In this document: one piece after another, positions 41,401 to 50,654 of the stretch
How positions within the stretch are numbered: the first letter of the stretch is position 1
Layout: every line of letters begins with the position of its first letter
NCBI GenBank assembly: GCA_001599915.1
Contig: BCIG01000017.1
Span: 186,001 to 250,000, forward strand
Length of the DNA stretch: 64,000 nucleotides
Direction: 5' to 3'
From: Symbiotaphrina buchneri
Lineage: Eukaryota; Ascomycota; Symbiotaphrinales; Symbiotaphrinaceae
The notes under the pieces: model-generated
The model's input: only the letters and a program-made list of their open reading frames with translations
The model's database searches: none
What the model was told of the DNA's origin: nothing
Made by a program: the position numbers and the translations under genes

Positions 41401-41776
41401 ACTCCCCATCAGAGCTGGGGACCTGCAGGCCACGACGTATCCTCTTCTCGCGGCGTCGTTTCCGGCGTTCTATGACCCTTTTCTTCATGGCTTCGACCTT
41501 GTTGATGTATTCATCCAAGTCAAAGGGTTGTTCGAGACCTGCTTGGATCCTCATCTTGCGTTGTTCCCAATCTTGAAGCGTCTCATCTTCCGTGAAAGAA
41601 TAGACTGGCTCCCAGGTGGATCTTTCGATGGGGTAGCCTTCCCATTTGACGAGATATAGCGGGGTCCCATCCTCTGCCGCATCCTCCGCAAGGATGCATT
41701 CCAATAGATACTCATCTCGTGGCTCACTGGCCACAGTAGAGGTGATCGAAACGGTATCTTCCTCAGTCTCACTCAT
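38479..41776 (-). CDS. Chromodomain protein with large uncharacterised C-terminal region (1,039 aa)
   Basis: Four exons (transcript order): 41776-39845, 39792-38951, 38891-38606 and 38538-38479, all in phase. Residues about 18-75 form a chromodomain: YLLECILAEDAAEDGTPLYL, then VKWEGYPIERSTWEP with the aromatic-cage residues, then LQDWEQRK. A basic Arg/Lys stretch follows (KKRVIERRKRRREKRIRRG), then about 450 residues of low-complexity, charged sequence. The last ~400 residues are compact and globular (WRQWVGDDADIWLSRAIIAQ, LDYLDQLDVELYTNLTKGAW, DDHIFQINRLFPSGYCILLH, NFFAGYCSANADRIRRCVII) but match no family I can name with confidence. Chromodomains bind methylated histone H3 tails, so a heterochromatin role is likely. 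Possible relatives are the Neurospora CDP-2 type or Chp1-type proteins, but this is unproven. Confidence 0.85.
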
Positions 41777-42833
41777 AGTGATTGAATACTGCGATATGAG
41801 CCAGATGGAAAGAGGACTACCTGCGCAAACTGTGATTTGAGGAAGGAAAATAAATTCATAAAAGAAGAGTAGGAGAGTACGACTGGCTGCTGATATTGTT
41901 CGGCGAGGGGGAGAGATGTGCAATGAATTTGGGGACGAGGTCAAAGTAGAGCACACAATATCAGAGTGTAGAAATCACCACTCGCTCCAGCAGCTGGTCA
42001 TCAATGAGTAGGTAGCCTTGTTTGGGTGTCCAGTTCATGGCAGCTGCACTGCTTTCTACTGTGCATTGACGGACCTCGATTTCCATGAACGAACATACTA
42101 GAATCGTCTGTTGATTCAACACCCAAAAACTGGTGCCAGTGAGCCTTGACCACTGTGTGGTAAGATAGCTAAGGAGAGCTGGTAGTAAGTCTGGCGCGAC
42201 TTCTGTAGCTTTGCACCGTGCAGCAAAGAGACCTCCTGTTCTTTCGATCCTCCCGCGGGCACTCTCTTCAGTGGCGCGGAGGATGTGACATTCAGAGAGT
42301 CTTATTTGCTTCGTGCCAAATTTCGAGATAGCTCCAGCGGGCACAGGTGTTTGATGGCTGTCCCGTCACCTTATATTGATGAAGACCTTACCTTTACTGT
42401 GTAAGTCGCGGGTACGTACGAGTGTTCTGCGCGTGGGATGGCAACTCGAAACACGCCAGACACCGATAGAGGCTAGCGTCGTAGCCGACAAGCTCTCAAG
42501 GGAAGGGAGGGAAGGGAAGGGGGTGTGACTTTCTGCCATTCCCGTCCAGCACACACAACCACAGAAACGCACAGTTCAACTCTTATCCCACCACGCAACG
42601 CACCTCCGAAGACGAACGACCCACCACCGACATCATCTCTTACCATCGCAAGAGCAACAAGGTCTTTGGTTGTTGGAAGTGACGATTCGACACACCGTCG
42701 TCACCCCTCTGCCTAAGCTCATAACCCACCATATCAAGACAGTCCGCACAGACACCCCAGTTGAAAAGCGGTCACTTGTCAGGCGTGTTATTCCACGCCT
42801 CTCTCTTGCCTCGCATCTTGATACATCCTCAAT
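41777..42833. promoter_or_regulatory. Divergent upstream region, chromodomain gene / RAB11
   Basis: About 1 kb between divergent starts. A polypurine/polypyrimidine run lies at about 42493-42523 and a C/A-rich leader precedes RAB11. A possible small minus-strand gene (entered separately) lies within it. Confidence 0.4.
41961..42533 (-). CDS. Possible small hypothetical protein
   Basis: An open minus-strand frame of about 120 codons ends at 41961 (QIRLSECHILRATEESARG, GTSFWVLNQQTILVCSFMEI, QGYLLIDDQLLERVVIST). It has protein-like composition but no in-frame ATG. A 60-nt intron (GTAAGG donor, GGAG acceptor) would join it to an ATG at about 42533 (MAESHTPFPSL), giving roughly 170 residues. The acceptor is weak and the upstream part overlaps the polypyrimidine promoter run. 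No family recognised; it may not be a gene. Confidence 0.25.
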
Positions 42834-43696
42834 ATGGCCAACGACGAATACGACGTAAGTACAGGAGCATTTTGGTTCGCCCCAGCGATGCTGACGATGG
42901 GACCCGATAGTTTCTCTTCAAGGGTACCGCCGCCCCTTCCTCCGGATCCAGTCTGCTGTGTTTGCTGATGAAAAGTACCTTGCAGTTGTCTTGATTGGAG
43001 ACTCCGGTGTTGGTAAATCCAATCTTCTGAGCAGATTTACGCGCAATGAATTCAACCTCGACTCCAAGTCCACCATCGGCGTAGAGTTCGCGACACGATC
43101 CATCCAGGTGGACGCCAAAACCATCAAAGCCCAGATCTGGGACACGGCGGGTCAGGAGCGTTACCGGGCCATTACATCTGCCTATTATAGAGGAGCGGTG
43201 GGAGCCTTGTTGGTGTACGACATAAGCAAGCATCAGACATACGAGAATGTGACACGGTGGCTGAAAGAGTTGCGGGACCATGCCGACTCGAACATAGTCA
43301 TCATGCTGGTAGGCAACAAGAGCGACCTGAGGCACTTGAGAGCAGTACCTACAGAAGAAGCAAAGCAGTTCGCGAGTATGCGCCCAGAGTCCATTGATGG
43401 TTTCATACGTCCAGTTTGTACTGACTCCGCGTAGGTGAGAACAATCTGTCTTTCATCGAGACCTCGGCCCTCGACGCAAGCAACGTAGAGCTGGCTTTTC
43501 AAAATATCTTGACGGGTGAGTGATTACACATCATACTTCTCCCCAGCGTACTGATATTGGGTCAGAGATATACCGTATAGTCTCCGTCAAAGCATACGAC
43601 CAAGGCGAGACATCTCAAAATCCTCTAGGCGAGCGTAGTACGATAGCCATCAGCAAGTCCGAGGATACGGAGCAGAAGAAGAGCAATTGCTGTTGA
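42834..43696 (+). CDS. YPT31: Rab11/Ypt31-type small GTPase
   Basis: Five exons: 42834-42854, 42911-42923, 42986-43375, 43435-43515 and 43566-43696, giving 211 residues with phases agreeing. The start [20 protein letters not shown] joins three exons; exon 2 is only 13 nt. G-motifs: P-loop [14 protein letters not shown], effector [36 protein letters not shown], and [11 protein letters not shown]. The C-terminus ends SNCC, a double-cysteine geranylgeranylation site. ATRSI and [18 protein letters not shown] are Rab11 marks. Rab11/Ypt31 directs traffic between late Golgi, recycling endosomes and the plasma membrane, important for hyphal tip growth. Confidence 0.97.
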
Positions 43697-44368
43697 TCTC
43701 TTCTCGTCCACAGAACATTGCTGCTCGCGATCAGGAAGATTCGGGGGGCTTGGCAGTCATCATTTGATCATACTGCAGACAGATGCTTCTTGGTTGCACG
43801 GTCTCCATAAACGTACGTTGAAGGTACTGGCGTCAGAGCGTGATTCTCCCAATGCTTATCTTACTACTACTCGGTGGGGATGGCACGCAGTCCGTTGTTC
43901 AGTCCATCGTTCTCTTCCCTCTTTTTTTGGGTAAGGTAATGCGCGAACGTCGAGTGATCCCCCGTCTACAGGATTAGGCAGCCACTGTGATATTTCCATT
44001 GCACCCCTTCACGCAATGGTATGCGACCGTATCGTTTTGGTCTGAATCCTGCGTATCCTGTGATGTTTTCTCCGTAGACATCGGGCAGTACAAGCAAGGG
44101 TTTATACAAAATAAGGTAGTCTGTCCGCACCTCCTTCATACATCCGGTATCCTGGCTCGCTGGTCATCTGAATGCCGCAGCATGCTACGAAGTACCGAGT
44201 ACATACTATGCCATCTCTGAAGCCAATGAGCGACGACTATTTAGTGGGCGGTGTGGAAGAGTTCGGCAGAATGTAGCGCTAGCGAAACTACTTCTGTAAA
44301 TTTGGATGTCGGCGATAATTAGTATAACCACTTACACTCCCGCTGATAATTGCTTCGGCTTTCATACC
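43697..44368. other. Intergenic region, RAB11 / BRX1
   Basis: 672 bp between two same-strand genes. No gene or RNA recognised. Confidence 0.5.
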
Positions 44369-45480
44369 ATGGCTGCTGTGTATAAGTCCATCTCTAAGGC
44401 GCAGGTCAAGCCAGATGATGAATCAGAGAAGAATGTGCGCAAAATCAGAGAAAGAGTGCTGATCCTCTCCTCTCGAGGTGTTACCTATAGGTATGACCCA
44501 ACATCGCGAACATCTTCTCCGTCGTCTGCAGGGACTGTTTACTGATTTGACATTTGGCCCATAGACATCGTCATCTGCTCAATGATCTCTACTCCCTTCT
44601 GCCACACAGTCGAAAGGATGCTAAGCTGGACACGAAGACAAAGCTGTACCAACTTAACGAGCTGGCCGAGCTGTATAATTGCAACAACGTCTTCTTTTTC
44701 GAGGCTAGGAAAGGCAAGGATCTCTACCTCTGGATGAGCAAAGCCCCCAATGGGCCTACTGTGAAGATGCATCTTCAAAACTGTGAGGATGAACCCCTGT
44801 CTTGGGCCAACTTTGTCCGAGCCTCGCTTTGTGCTGTCATAACGTACTGATGATTTCGTTCCACAGTGCACACCATGGAAGAACTTCACTTTACGGGCAA
44901 CTGTCTGAAAGGTTCTCGGCCAATATTGTCGTTTGATGCCTCTTTCGATAAGGCACCTCACCTACGAGTAATCAAAGAGTTGTTCCTTCACATATTTGGT
45001 GTACCGAAAGGATCGAGAAAAGTGAAGCCTTTCGTTGATCATGTGATGGCCTTCACTCTTGCAGATGGGAAAATCTGGGCACGATGCTATCAAATCACTG
45101 AAACGGAACCGGCCAAACGGAAATCTGCTTCAATCGCGGACGCCGCAGACGTTGAGGGTACAGGAGACAAGTCTTCAAAAGCTAAAGGCAAGGACAAAGA
45201 TACCGATCTTAGCCTCGTGGAAATCGGACCTCGCTTCGTGCTTACCCCAATCGTCATCCTCCAGTCAAGCTTCGGCGGCCCAGTACTCTACGAGAATAAG
45301 GAGTTTGTGTCTCCGAACCAAGTGAGGGCGGAGCTGAGGTTGCGGAGGGCGGGCAAATACAACCGCCGGGCCGAAGCGGGCATGGAGCGAAAAGCCAAGC
45401 ATGGTGAACTTGGACTCAAGACAGAGGGCGGAAGGCGGAAAGAACGAGATGAGCTAGATGACAGAGAGTTGTTTGCTTGA
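44369..45480 (+). CDS. BRX1: Ribosome biogenesis protein Brx1 (Brix domain)
   Basis: Three exons: 44369-44490, 44565-44782 and 44867-45480, giving 317 residues with phases agreeing. The Brix domain runs from RERVLILSSRGVTYRHRHLL, the conserved start, through LYQLNELAELYNCNNVFFFE, HTMEELHFTGNCLKGSRP, LRVIKELFLHIFGVPKG and FVDHVMAFTLADGKIWARCY to IGPRFVLTPIVILQSSFGGP. A Lys/Ser-rich acidic insert interrupts the C-terminal half of the domain. The C-terminus is Arg/Lys-rich. Brx1 works with Ebp2 in nucleolar assembly of the large ribosomal subunit. Confidence 0.96.
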
Positions 45481-45667
45481 GTCTGTCGGAGTTGCTTTTA
45501 CTGTGAATACAGGCGTTGAATGCATGGAATGGTGTCTAAGGTCTAAGAAGAGCAAGGGCATGAAATCATGGCAGTGGTATCAAAAGGGCGTTCGTTCTCC
45601 AAAAGCAAGGTCGGCACCGTTGTGCTTAATATTCCTTCCGTCAGACCTGAGAAATGTCAAGCTTGCA

Positions 45668-46525
45668 CTAGACCACGGAACTCGCACTTTCCATGCGCAT
45701 TTTAAGCCGGACTGCAAAGTCTGGCTTTGCCACGCCGGAGATCATGGCATGATGGACCCCTCTAATCCTATTCAGCGGCTCGAGCACCAGCTGTGGCAGT
45801 CTCGAATAGCCGGCGCCACCAACGAGCTCTATCTCGACGTGGTGTAGATCTTCCGAGAGTTGCAGGACTTCGCACAATCGCTCTACCTGGTCCTTCAGGC
45901 CTTCTGTTAAGCCCCGGCCACCGTAGTTGTATTTCACCATCCCTGTGTAGCTGTCCACGGAGTGGATCCTGATGTGATAATGCCTAATGCGCCCCAGATT
46001 GCGCAAAGCTATGCAAACTGGGAATGCTAACGTGCGGTTGGGAATTAGACCGGAAGGCAGCAGCCACTGGCATTTGAACCTGATGCCGTCCCATTTGACA
46101 TCCAGGAGAAATATGCCATGACTGTATATGAGCTCGGTGGTCTCCTGGTAGATTTGGCTATTGGTCGCCAAGATGGCGGTGTGGCCGCGAAGCCAGGCCA
46201 CGCCTTTGCTGCATCGCGTGGTCCTCGGCAGCAAGAAGCTGTAGATATGACACCGTAGCTCCAGAGGCAACGCAAGAAACGCACTCCCCTTCCGGGGCTC
46301 AACGCTACTCTTTCTCTTGATCGGCCGCGTCCCCGGCGTGTCCCGGATTGAAAGACTGGGGGTGCTTCGAGCGGGAAGCAGCTCGTTCGAGGGGAGCCTC
46401 ACGAACGGCGGAGGAGCCTGGAAGGGGGCGGGCCGCTCCTCGGCCGATGAGAAATTGAAGGCATACAATGGACAATTATAGTCATTTGGCCTTTGTCTGT
46501 ACAGCTCCTGGTGCAGGAAAGCCAT
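45668..46525 (-). CDS. 2EXR-type fungal protein
   Basis: A single exon of 285 residues, convergent with BRX1. After a Pro/Arg-rich N-terminus comes FLALPLELRCHIYSFLLP, then ILATNSQIYQETTELIYSHG. This pairing (F-box-like LPxELRxxIY followed by L..N.QIY.E) is typical of the 2EXR/F-box-like protein family, abundant in Pezizomycotina and mostly uncharacterised. The rest is a mixed alpha/beta region (IRHYHIRIHSV, VERLCEVLQLSEDLHHVEIE). A role as a substrate adaptor is possible but unproven. The start is the ATG at 46525; the TTG nine bases upstream is unlikely. Confidence 0.75.
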   Translation of the reverse strand: MAFLHQELYRQRPNDYNCPLYAFNFSSAEERPAPFQAPPPFVRLPSNELLPARSTPSLSIRDTPGTRPIKRKSSVEPRKGSAFLALPLELRCHIYSFLLPRTTRCSKGVAWLRGHTAILATNSQIYQETTELIYSHGIFLLDVKWDGIRFKCQWLLPSGLIPNRTLAFPVCIALRNLGRIRHYHIRIHSVDSYTGMVKYNYGGRGLTEGLKDQVERLCEVLQLSEDLHHVEIELVGGAGYSRLPQLVLEPLNRIRGVHHAMISGVAKPDFAVRLKMRMESASSVV

Positions 46526-47066
46526 GGCAGGCAAGCTTGCTCAATGAAAAGGACATGTTACATCCGTGTTCCGAGTGCAAACCTCGTCTTCCTAAGATAC
46601 GGAAGAAGCAGACGAGATACGGAAGCGTGGAGGTCGAAAGTCGGTGTGCACGGTGGAGCGTGCCGAGCCCGGTGCCCCTGCACCCATGGACCGAACTGCT
46701 CCCCTGCCCCTGCTCCTCCTCTTCTGCCATCTCACTTCTTCCTCCACTCCTCCACATCCACATCACTGCGGCTATGACTCCGTCATTGCGGCAAGGCCCT
46801 TGGGGTCTCCGTGCGATGTGCCCCAAGACTTACCAGAATGTCTTGTTATCCTCTCATAGCCCCAACGGAGGGGTCCGTGTCTGTTGATCCCCCTTCTGGT
46901 GTGTACGACGGCGATATCTAGAGATAGTGCCTACAGCTTAGGCACTTCTTGCGGATCGATATCCTGTCACTCAATCTGACTTCATTTCTGTTCCCGATTA
47001 CATATCCTCGGATTATAGGATCGGACCCTTTATCAATTATCAACACTTACAGTCCCGTTTGATAAG
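46526..47066. promoter_or_regulatory. Divergent intergenic region, 2EXR / F-box genes
   Basis: 541 bp between divergent starts. Short overlapping open frames in the first half (about 46530-46890) have low-complexity content and look non-coding. The half near 47066 is AT-rich. Confidence 0.4.
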
Positions 47067-48116
47067 ATGTACTTCGAGGATTTGGCTACGGAACTGGTCT
47101 TGCATGTATTCCGGTCCTGCTCTTCCGTCCAGGATGTCCTCAGCCTTGCCTCTACATGTCGGCGATTTCGCAAAATCTCCAGCGGGCCGAGGAAGCTGAC
47201 AATATTGTGGCACGCTGCCGGAGCTCAGTATGGGCCGCTGGAAGACGCCATCCAGCTACTTACCCATAACGCGAGTCAACCAGCGCACATCATCCGCACC
47301 GTTCCGCTATCATTCGCACTCCTTAGCCAATTCCTTGAGGTCGGGCGCGTGGCGAAGAAATGGGAAGACATCTACCCGCTCAAGAAATGGAAACTCCACT
47401 ACGAAGACCGCCGCCTCCTCACCGCGGACGAGCGATATCGCTTGCGTCGGGCGATCTACCGCCTCTGGCTGTATTCCGAAGCCTTCCACAACCGGCTCCA
47501 CCCCCGCGAAACGCGGTTACTAGGACCTGTGGTCCAGGAGCGTGCCAAGCTGCTGCACAATTGGAGTACAGTGGAGTTGGCGGAGATGGAGGATGTGCGC
47601 GAGATGCTGCGAGGTGTGATCCAGAATCACATCTGCCCGAGCAACGGCACCATCCAGCGAAAATTCCATAAACGCTTTCCGGAGACTGACACACAGCTGC
47701 TGTTCAATATACACCTCAACTATCTACCACCGCCCACCACTTTCCAGAATTATTTCCACACGACGCACCAGGTGACCGCATCCCCCAAATATTACTCCAA
47801 GTATGTGCCCACGCAACATCACGAGCCCGGCGCAGAAGGATGGGGCGATGAGATTGCACATTACTACGTGGTGGAAGACATGCTGAAGCTGAACCCGGCA
47901 CAAGTGCTGTGGCTGCGGGAAAATGCACCGCTGAAAGGTCAAGTCGAGGCATACGTGAAGCACCTCGGCGGCTGGTTCGAAAACAATGGGGAGACGTTCG
48001 GCCAGACGCTTGAGTTTATAGTGAAAGACCGGGGAGGGGATGTGGTGGAGTTGAGAGGAGCTATTGCTGATGGCGAGATGGGTGTTGTACGGGAGCTTGA
48101 TGATATCCTTTCTTGA
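47067..48116 (+). CDS. F-box protein
   Basis: A single exon of 349 residues. The N-terminus MYFEDLATELVLHVFRSCSS followed by LASTCRRFRKI is a clear F-box (L.xELxxxIF, then L..xCRxFR). The body is helical with conserved-looking Trp/Tyr-rich stretches (WEDIYPLKKWKLHYEDRR, RRAIYRLWLYSEAFHNRL, EMLRGVIQNHICPSNG). It matches a common class of fungal F-box proteins that bind Skp1 and may serve as SCF ubiquitin-ligase adaptors. No known substrate-binding repeat (WD40, LRR) is visible, so the target is unknown. Confidence 0.8.
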   Translation: MYFEDLATELVLHVFRSCSSVQDVLSLASTCRRFRKISSGPRKLTILWHAAGAQYGPLEDAIQLLTHNASQPAHIIRTVPLSFALLSQFLEVGRVAKKWEDIYPLKKWKLHYEDRRLLTADERYRLRRAIYRLWLYSEAFHNRLHPRETRLLGPVVQERAKLLHNWSTVELAEMEDVREMLRGVIQNHICPSNGTIQRKFHKRFPETDTQLLFNIHLNYLPPPTTFQNYFHTTHQVTASPKYYSKYVPTQHHEPGAEGWGDEIAHYYVVEDMLKLNPAQVLWLRENAPLKGQVEAYVKHLGGWFENNGETFGQTLEFIVKDRGGDVVELRGAIADGEMGVVRELDDILS

Positions 48117-48677
48117 TGAGGCTCTGGTCTCTGTTCTGCTATTGTCAACATGGAGCAGCTGTACGGTCGAATATATCCCTCATAAGCTACCTTTCTACAT
48201 ATAGCCCTTTTCCTCCGTAACATTGCAGCTATGCCGTCGACCTTGCCTGATTAATGTTATGTTTCGTAGTACATTATCTTTCCTGTATATTGGCTTCGGT
48301 GGCTTGCTCATATAGGACGACATATTTTGTCTTTATACCTCATGTCGTACGGCCCTGTCAAGGAACCAGCTTGCTGTCTTACATGCAACAGACTGGGCAG
48401 AAGAATGGACGTCAATCCAGTCCGCTCCCACCCATGGTAGAACCGATGCCAGACTGTCTACAGCCTTTTATTCCCGGCTTTTACTGGTTCATCGATTTTC
48501 GTGCAGTCGAACGTATTCCATTCTAAACGCTGCGTGTCATGTCATAAAAGACGGCTGTACAACTCGAAACCAAATCATGAAGTGCCCTTGTTACTTGTAC
48601 CATTCCGCCCATCCGTGCGGCCCCATTGCAAGAGAGCGATGCCGGTAGCTATGTGATTGCTTTTCCCGGGTAGCAGG
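48117..48677. other. Convergent intergenic region
   Basis: 3' flanks of the F-box and WW-domain genes. Nothing else recognised. Confidence 0.5.
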
Positions 48678-49665
48678 TTAGAAGTCACCGCCGCCGAAAT
48701 CACCGCCACCGTCACCACCACCAAAGTCACCGCCGCCATTGTCGGCACCGTTGTCGTAGCCTGTCACTCACAGTCAGTCATGTCCCTGCCTGTGCCGGGA
48801 CGAAAATCATACCTTGATCATAACCTTGTTGGTATTCGGCCTGGTCGTGGTCCTGGATGGCATCTTCCAGCAGCATGCCACCAAGCAAGCCACCGCCCAA
48901 CCCCAGTGCGGCTGCACCGCCCGCTCCCATACCACCGAAACCACTCTTCCTTGGCGGTGCCTGCTGGTATCCACCGCCGTAGTAGCCCTGCTGGGGAGGG
49001 TAGCCGCCATATGCCGGCTGCGGAGGATAGCCATACTGTGGGGCGTAGCCTTGGGGTTGTGGGCTGGCATATCCACCGTAGCCTTGCTGATACGGCGGGT
49101 TGGAAGAAGAGTGTCGGCCCAGCAGCTTGCCGAACAGACCCCTCTTCTGCTCTTGCGGCCTAGCGGGCAGCTGTTGCTTCTGCTGATCGTAGCCCTGGGG
49201 CATCGGCGTGTTCATGTAGTCTTGCTGGGCATTGCGAGAGACGGGGCGACCTTGAGCGCGGGCGTCCTCTTCGGCCTGCAGGCGAGCAGCGAGGGCAGCG
49301 TCGCTGTTAGAGGCCGAGCCCGCTCCGCTTGAGGAGTTGTAATAGGGGTTATTGGAGTTGCCCTTCTCCAGGGGCGCCGGCTTGGATTGCCCCGCCTGAT
49401 AGGAGGGTGGTGGCCCATCTGGTGCACCCTCCTCCGGAGGCGGGTACACAGGCTCGGTCGGCTTGTCCCACTGCGACTTCTTGGTATAGAGATTGACGTA
49501 GAACCTGTTCACAGATTATCGTCAGTTGGGTTTGTCTGGGGTCAGTGCTTGACGTATGGATGAACGAACATACCATTCCTTGTACTGGTCACTCCATTGT
49601 GCCTTCCAGCCTTCCGGAACCTTGGGTGGCGGGGGTCCACTGTGTGGAACGAAGGTATCGGCCAT
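48678..49665 (-). CDS. WW-domain protein with Gly/Tyr/Pro-rich tail (Wwm1-like)
   Basis: Three exons (transcript order): 49665-49574, 49504-48813 and 48760-48678, giving 288 residues with phases agreeing. The WW domain (VPEGWKAQWSDQYKEWFYVN, then SQWDKPTEP) is split by intron 1 just before its central aromatics. A Pro-rich linker and a charged region (RLQAEEDARAQGRPVSRNAQ) follow. Next come Tyr/Gly/Pro/Gln-rich repeats (QQGYGGYASPQPQGYAPQYG, then similar) and a Gly-rich hydrophobic stretch (GAGGAAALGLGGGLLGGML). The C-terminus is a run of GGGDFGGGD units. The layout matches fungal relatives of yeast Wwm1, a metacaspase-interacting WW protein; function here is inferred. The tail may form condensates. 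Confidence 0.85.
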
Positions 49666-50654
49666 ATTGTCGGCGGCGATAGATATACCTAGGTAGGTCC
49701 GGTGAAGAGAGATAGATGGGCAGCTATCTCAAACCTGGCTTGCTAGTACGGTGTACTTGTAGAGGGTAAGACCCCGGCGTCGTGTAAACGATGTGACGGA
49801 GCCGAGAGCCGGGGGAGATGGGGATGGGATGGAGATGCAAGTGGAGAAGGAACAGGATCGGGCGTTGAAGAGGGCCGATGGTCTTTTAAACTTGCCAATG
49901 GTCGGGGAAAGGAGACATCAAGCATCAATCATCAGTCACTCCATCCGCGACCTGCGGCAATAATCGCTTGGCTGAGCCTTGGCTTCTCACCCAAAACGTG
50001 GACTGCGAGGCTGTGCTGATTGCCGCCTGTCCCACCACTACCACACTTATCTCATACTGCCTGTACGGAGTCTCCTTGCTCCCCTTTCTCTACTGCCCGA
50101 CACTCAAGTTGACATTGCCAAATATATACGATGAATCGACACAACATTGCTGCCACCTCGCTCGCTGTCTCGCCGTCCGTGTCGCCGTTGACCTTGTTCC
50201 CTACGTCATAACTAGGTATCTACGGTACTAGGTGGTACGTCGCTCCTCCTCCCTTACGTTATCCTTCGTAGTGTCAAGTTGCCCATTTTGGCCCTTTACT
50301 ACTAACTGGGCCGCCGCACGAACACAACCCATGCATCACCGAATAGTCATACCCGGGGCGTTCTAAGCTGTCCTGATTGACAGCAGGCCTGGAATGCATA
50401 TGTAATAATGCTCAAGTGCTACTACGGACAAGGAGAAGGATAAGGGACGAATGACTGAAACCATCGCTATGAATGGGGAGGCCGTGACCAGATGCTGTGC
50501 CCTCTGCCTGACCTCCAAAACGAAGTGACGGCCGTAGATGAAACATGTGCCAGGCGAAAGAGACATTAGATAGACAAGTTAGAATTTCGCATCTCGCACT
50601 CCGCCACCATCTCGCAATAGAACCTCCGAAGATGATAAGTTTGCCACCGTGCCA
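49666..50654. other. Intergenic region, WW-domain gene / EDE1
   Basis: 989 bp: upstream region of the WW gene, and the 3' flank of EDE1. A cctaggtagg motif lies near 49690. No gene, RNA or repeat recognised. Confidence 0.5.

Noticed and set aside
46468-46887. 139-codon plus-strand frame upstream of the F-box gene
   Set aside because: Low-complexity Pro/Ser/Leu content from pyrimidine-rich promoter DNA; competing frames of similar length overlap it.
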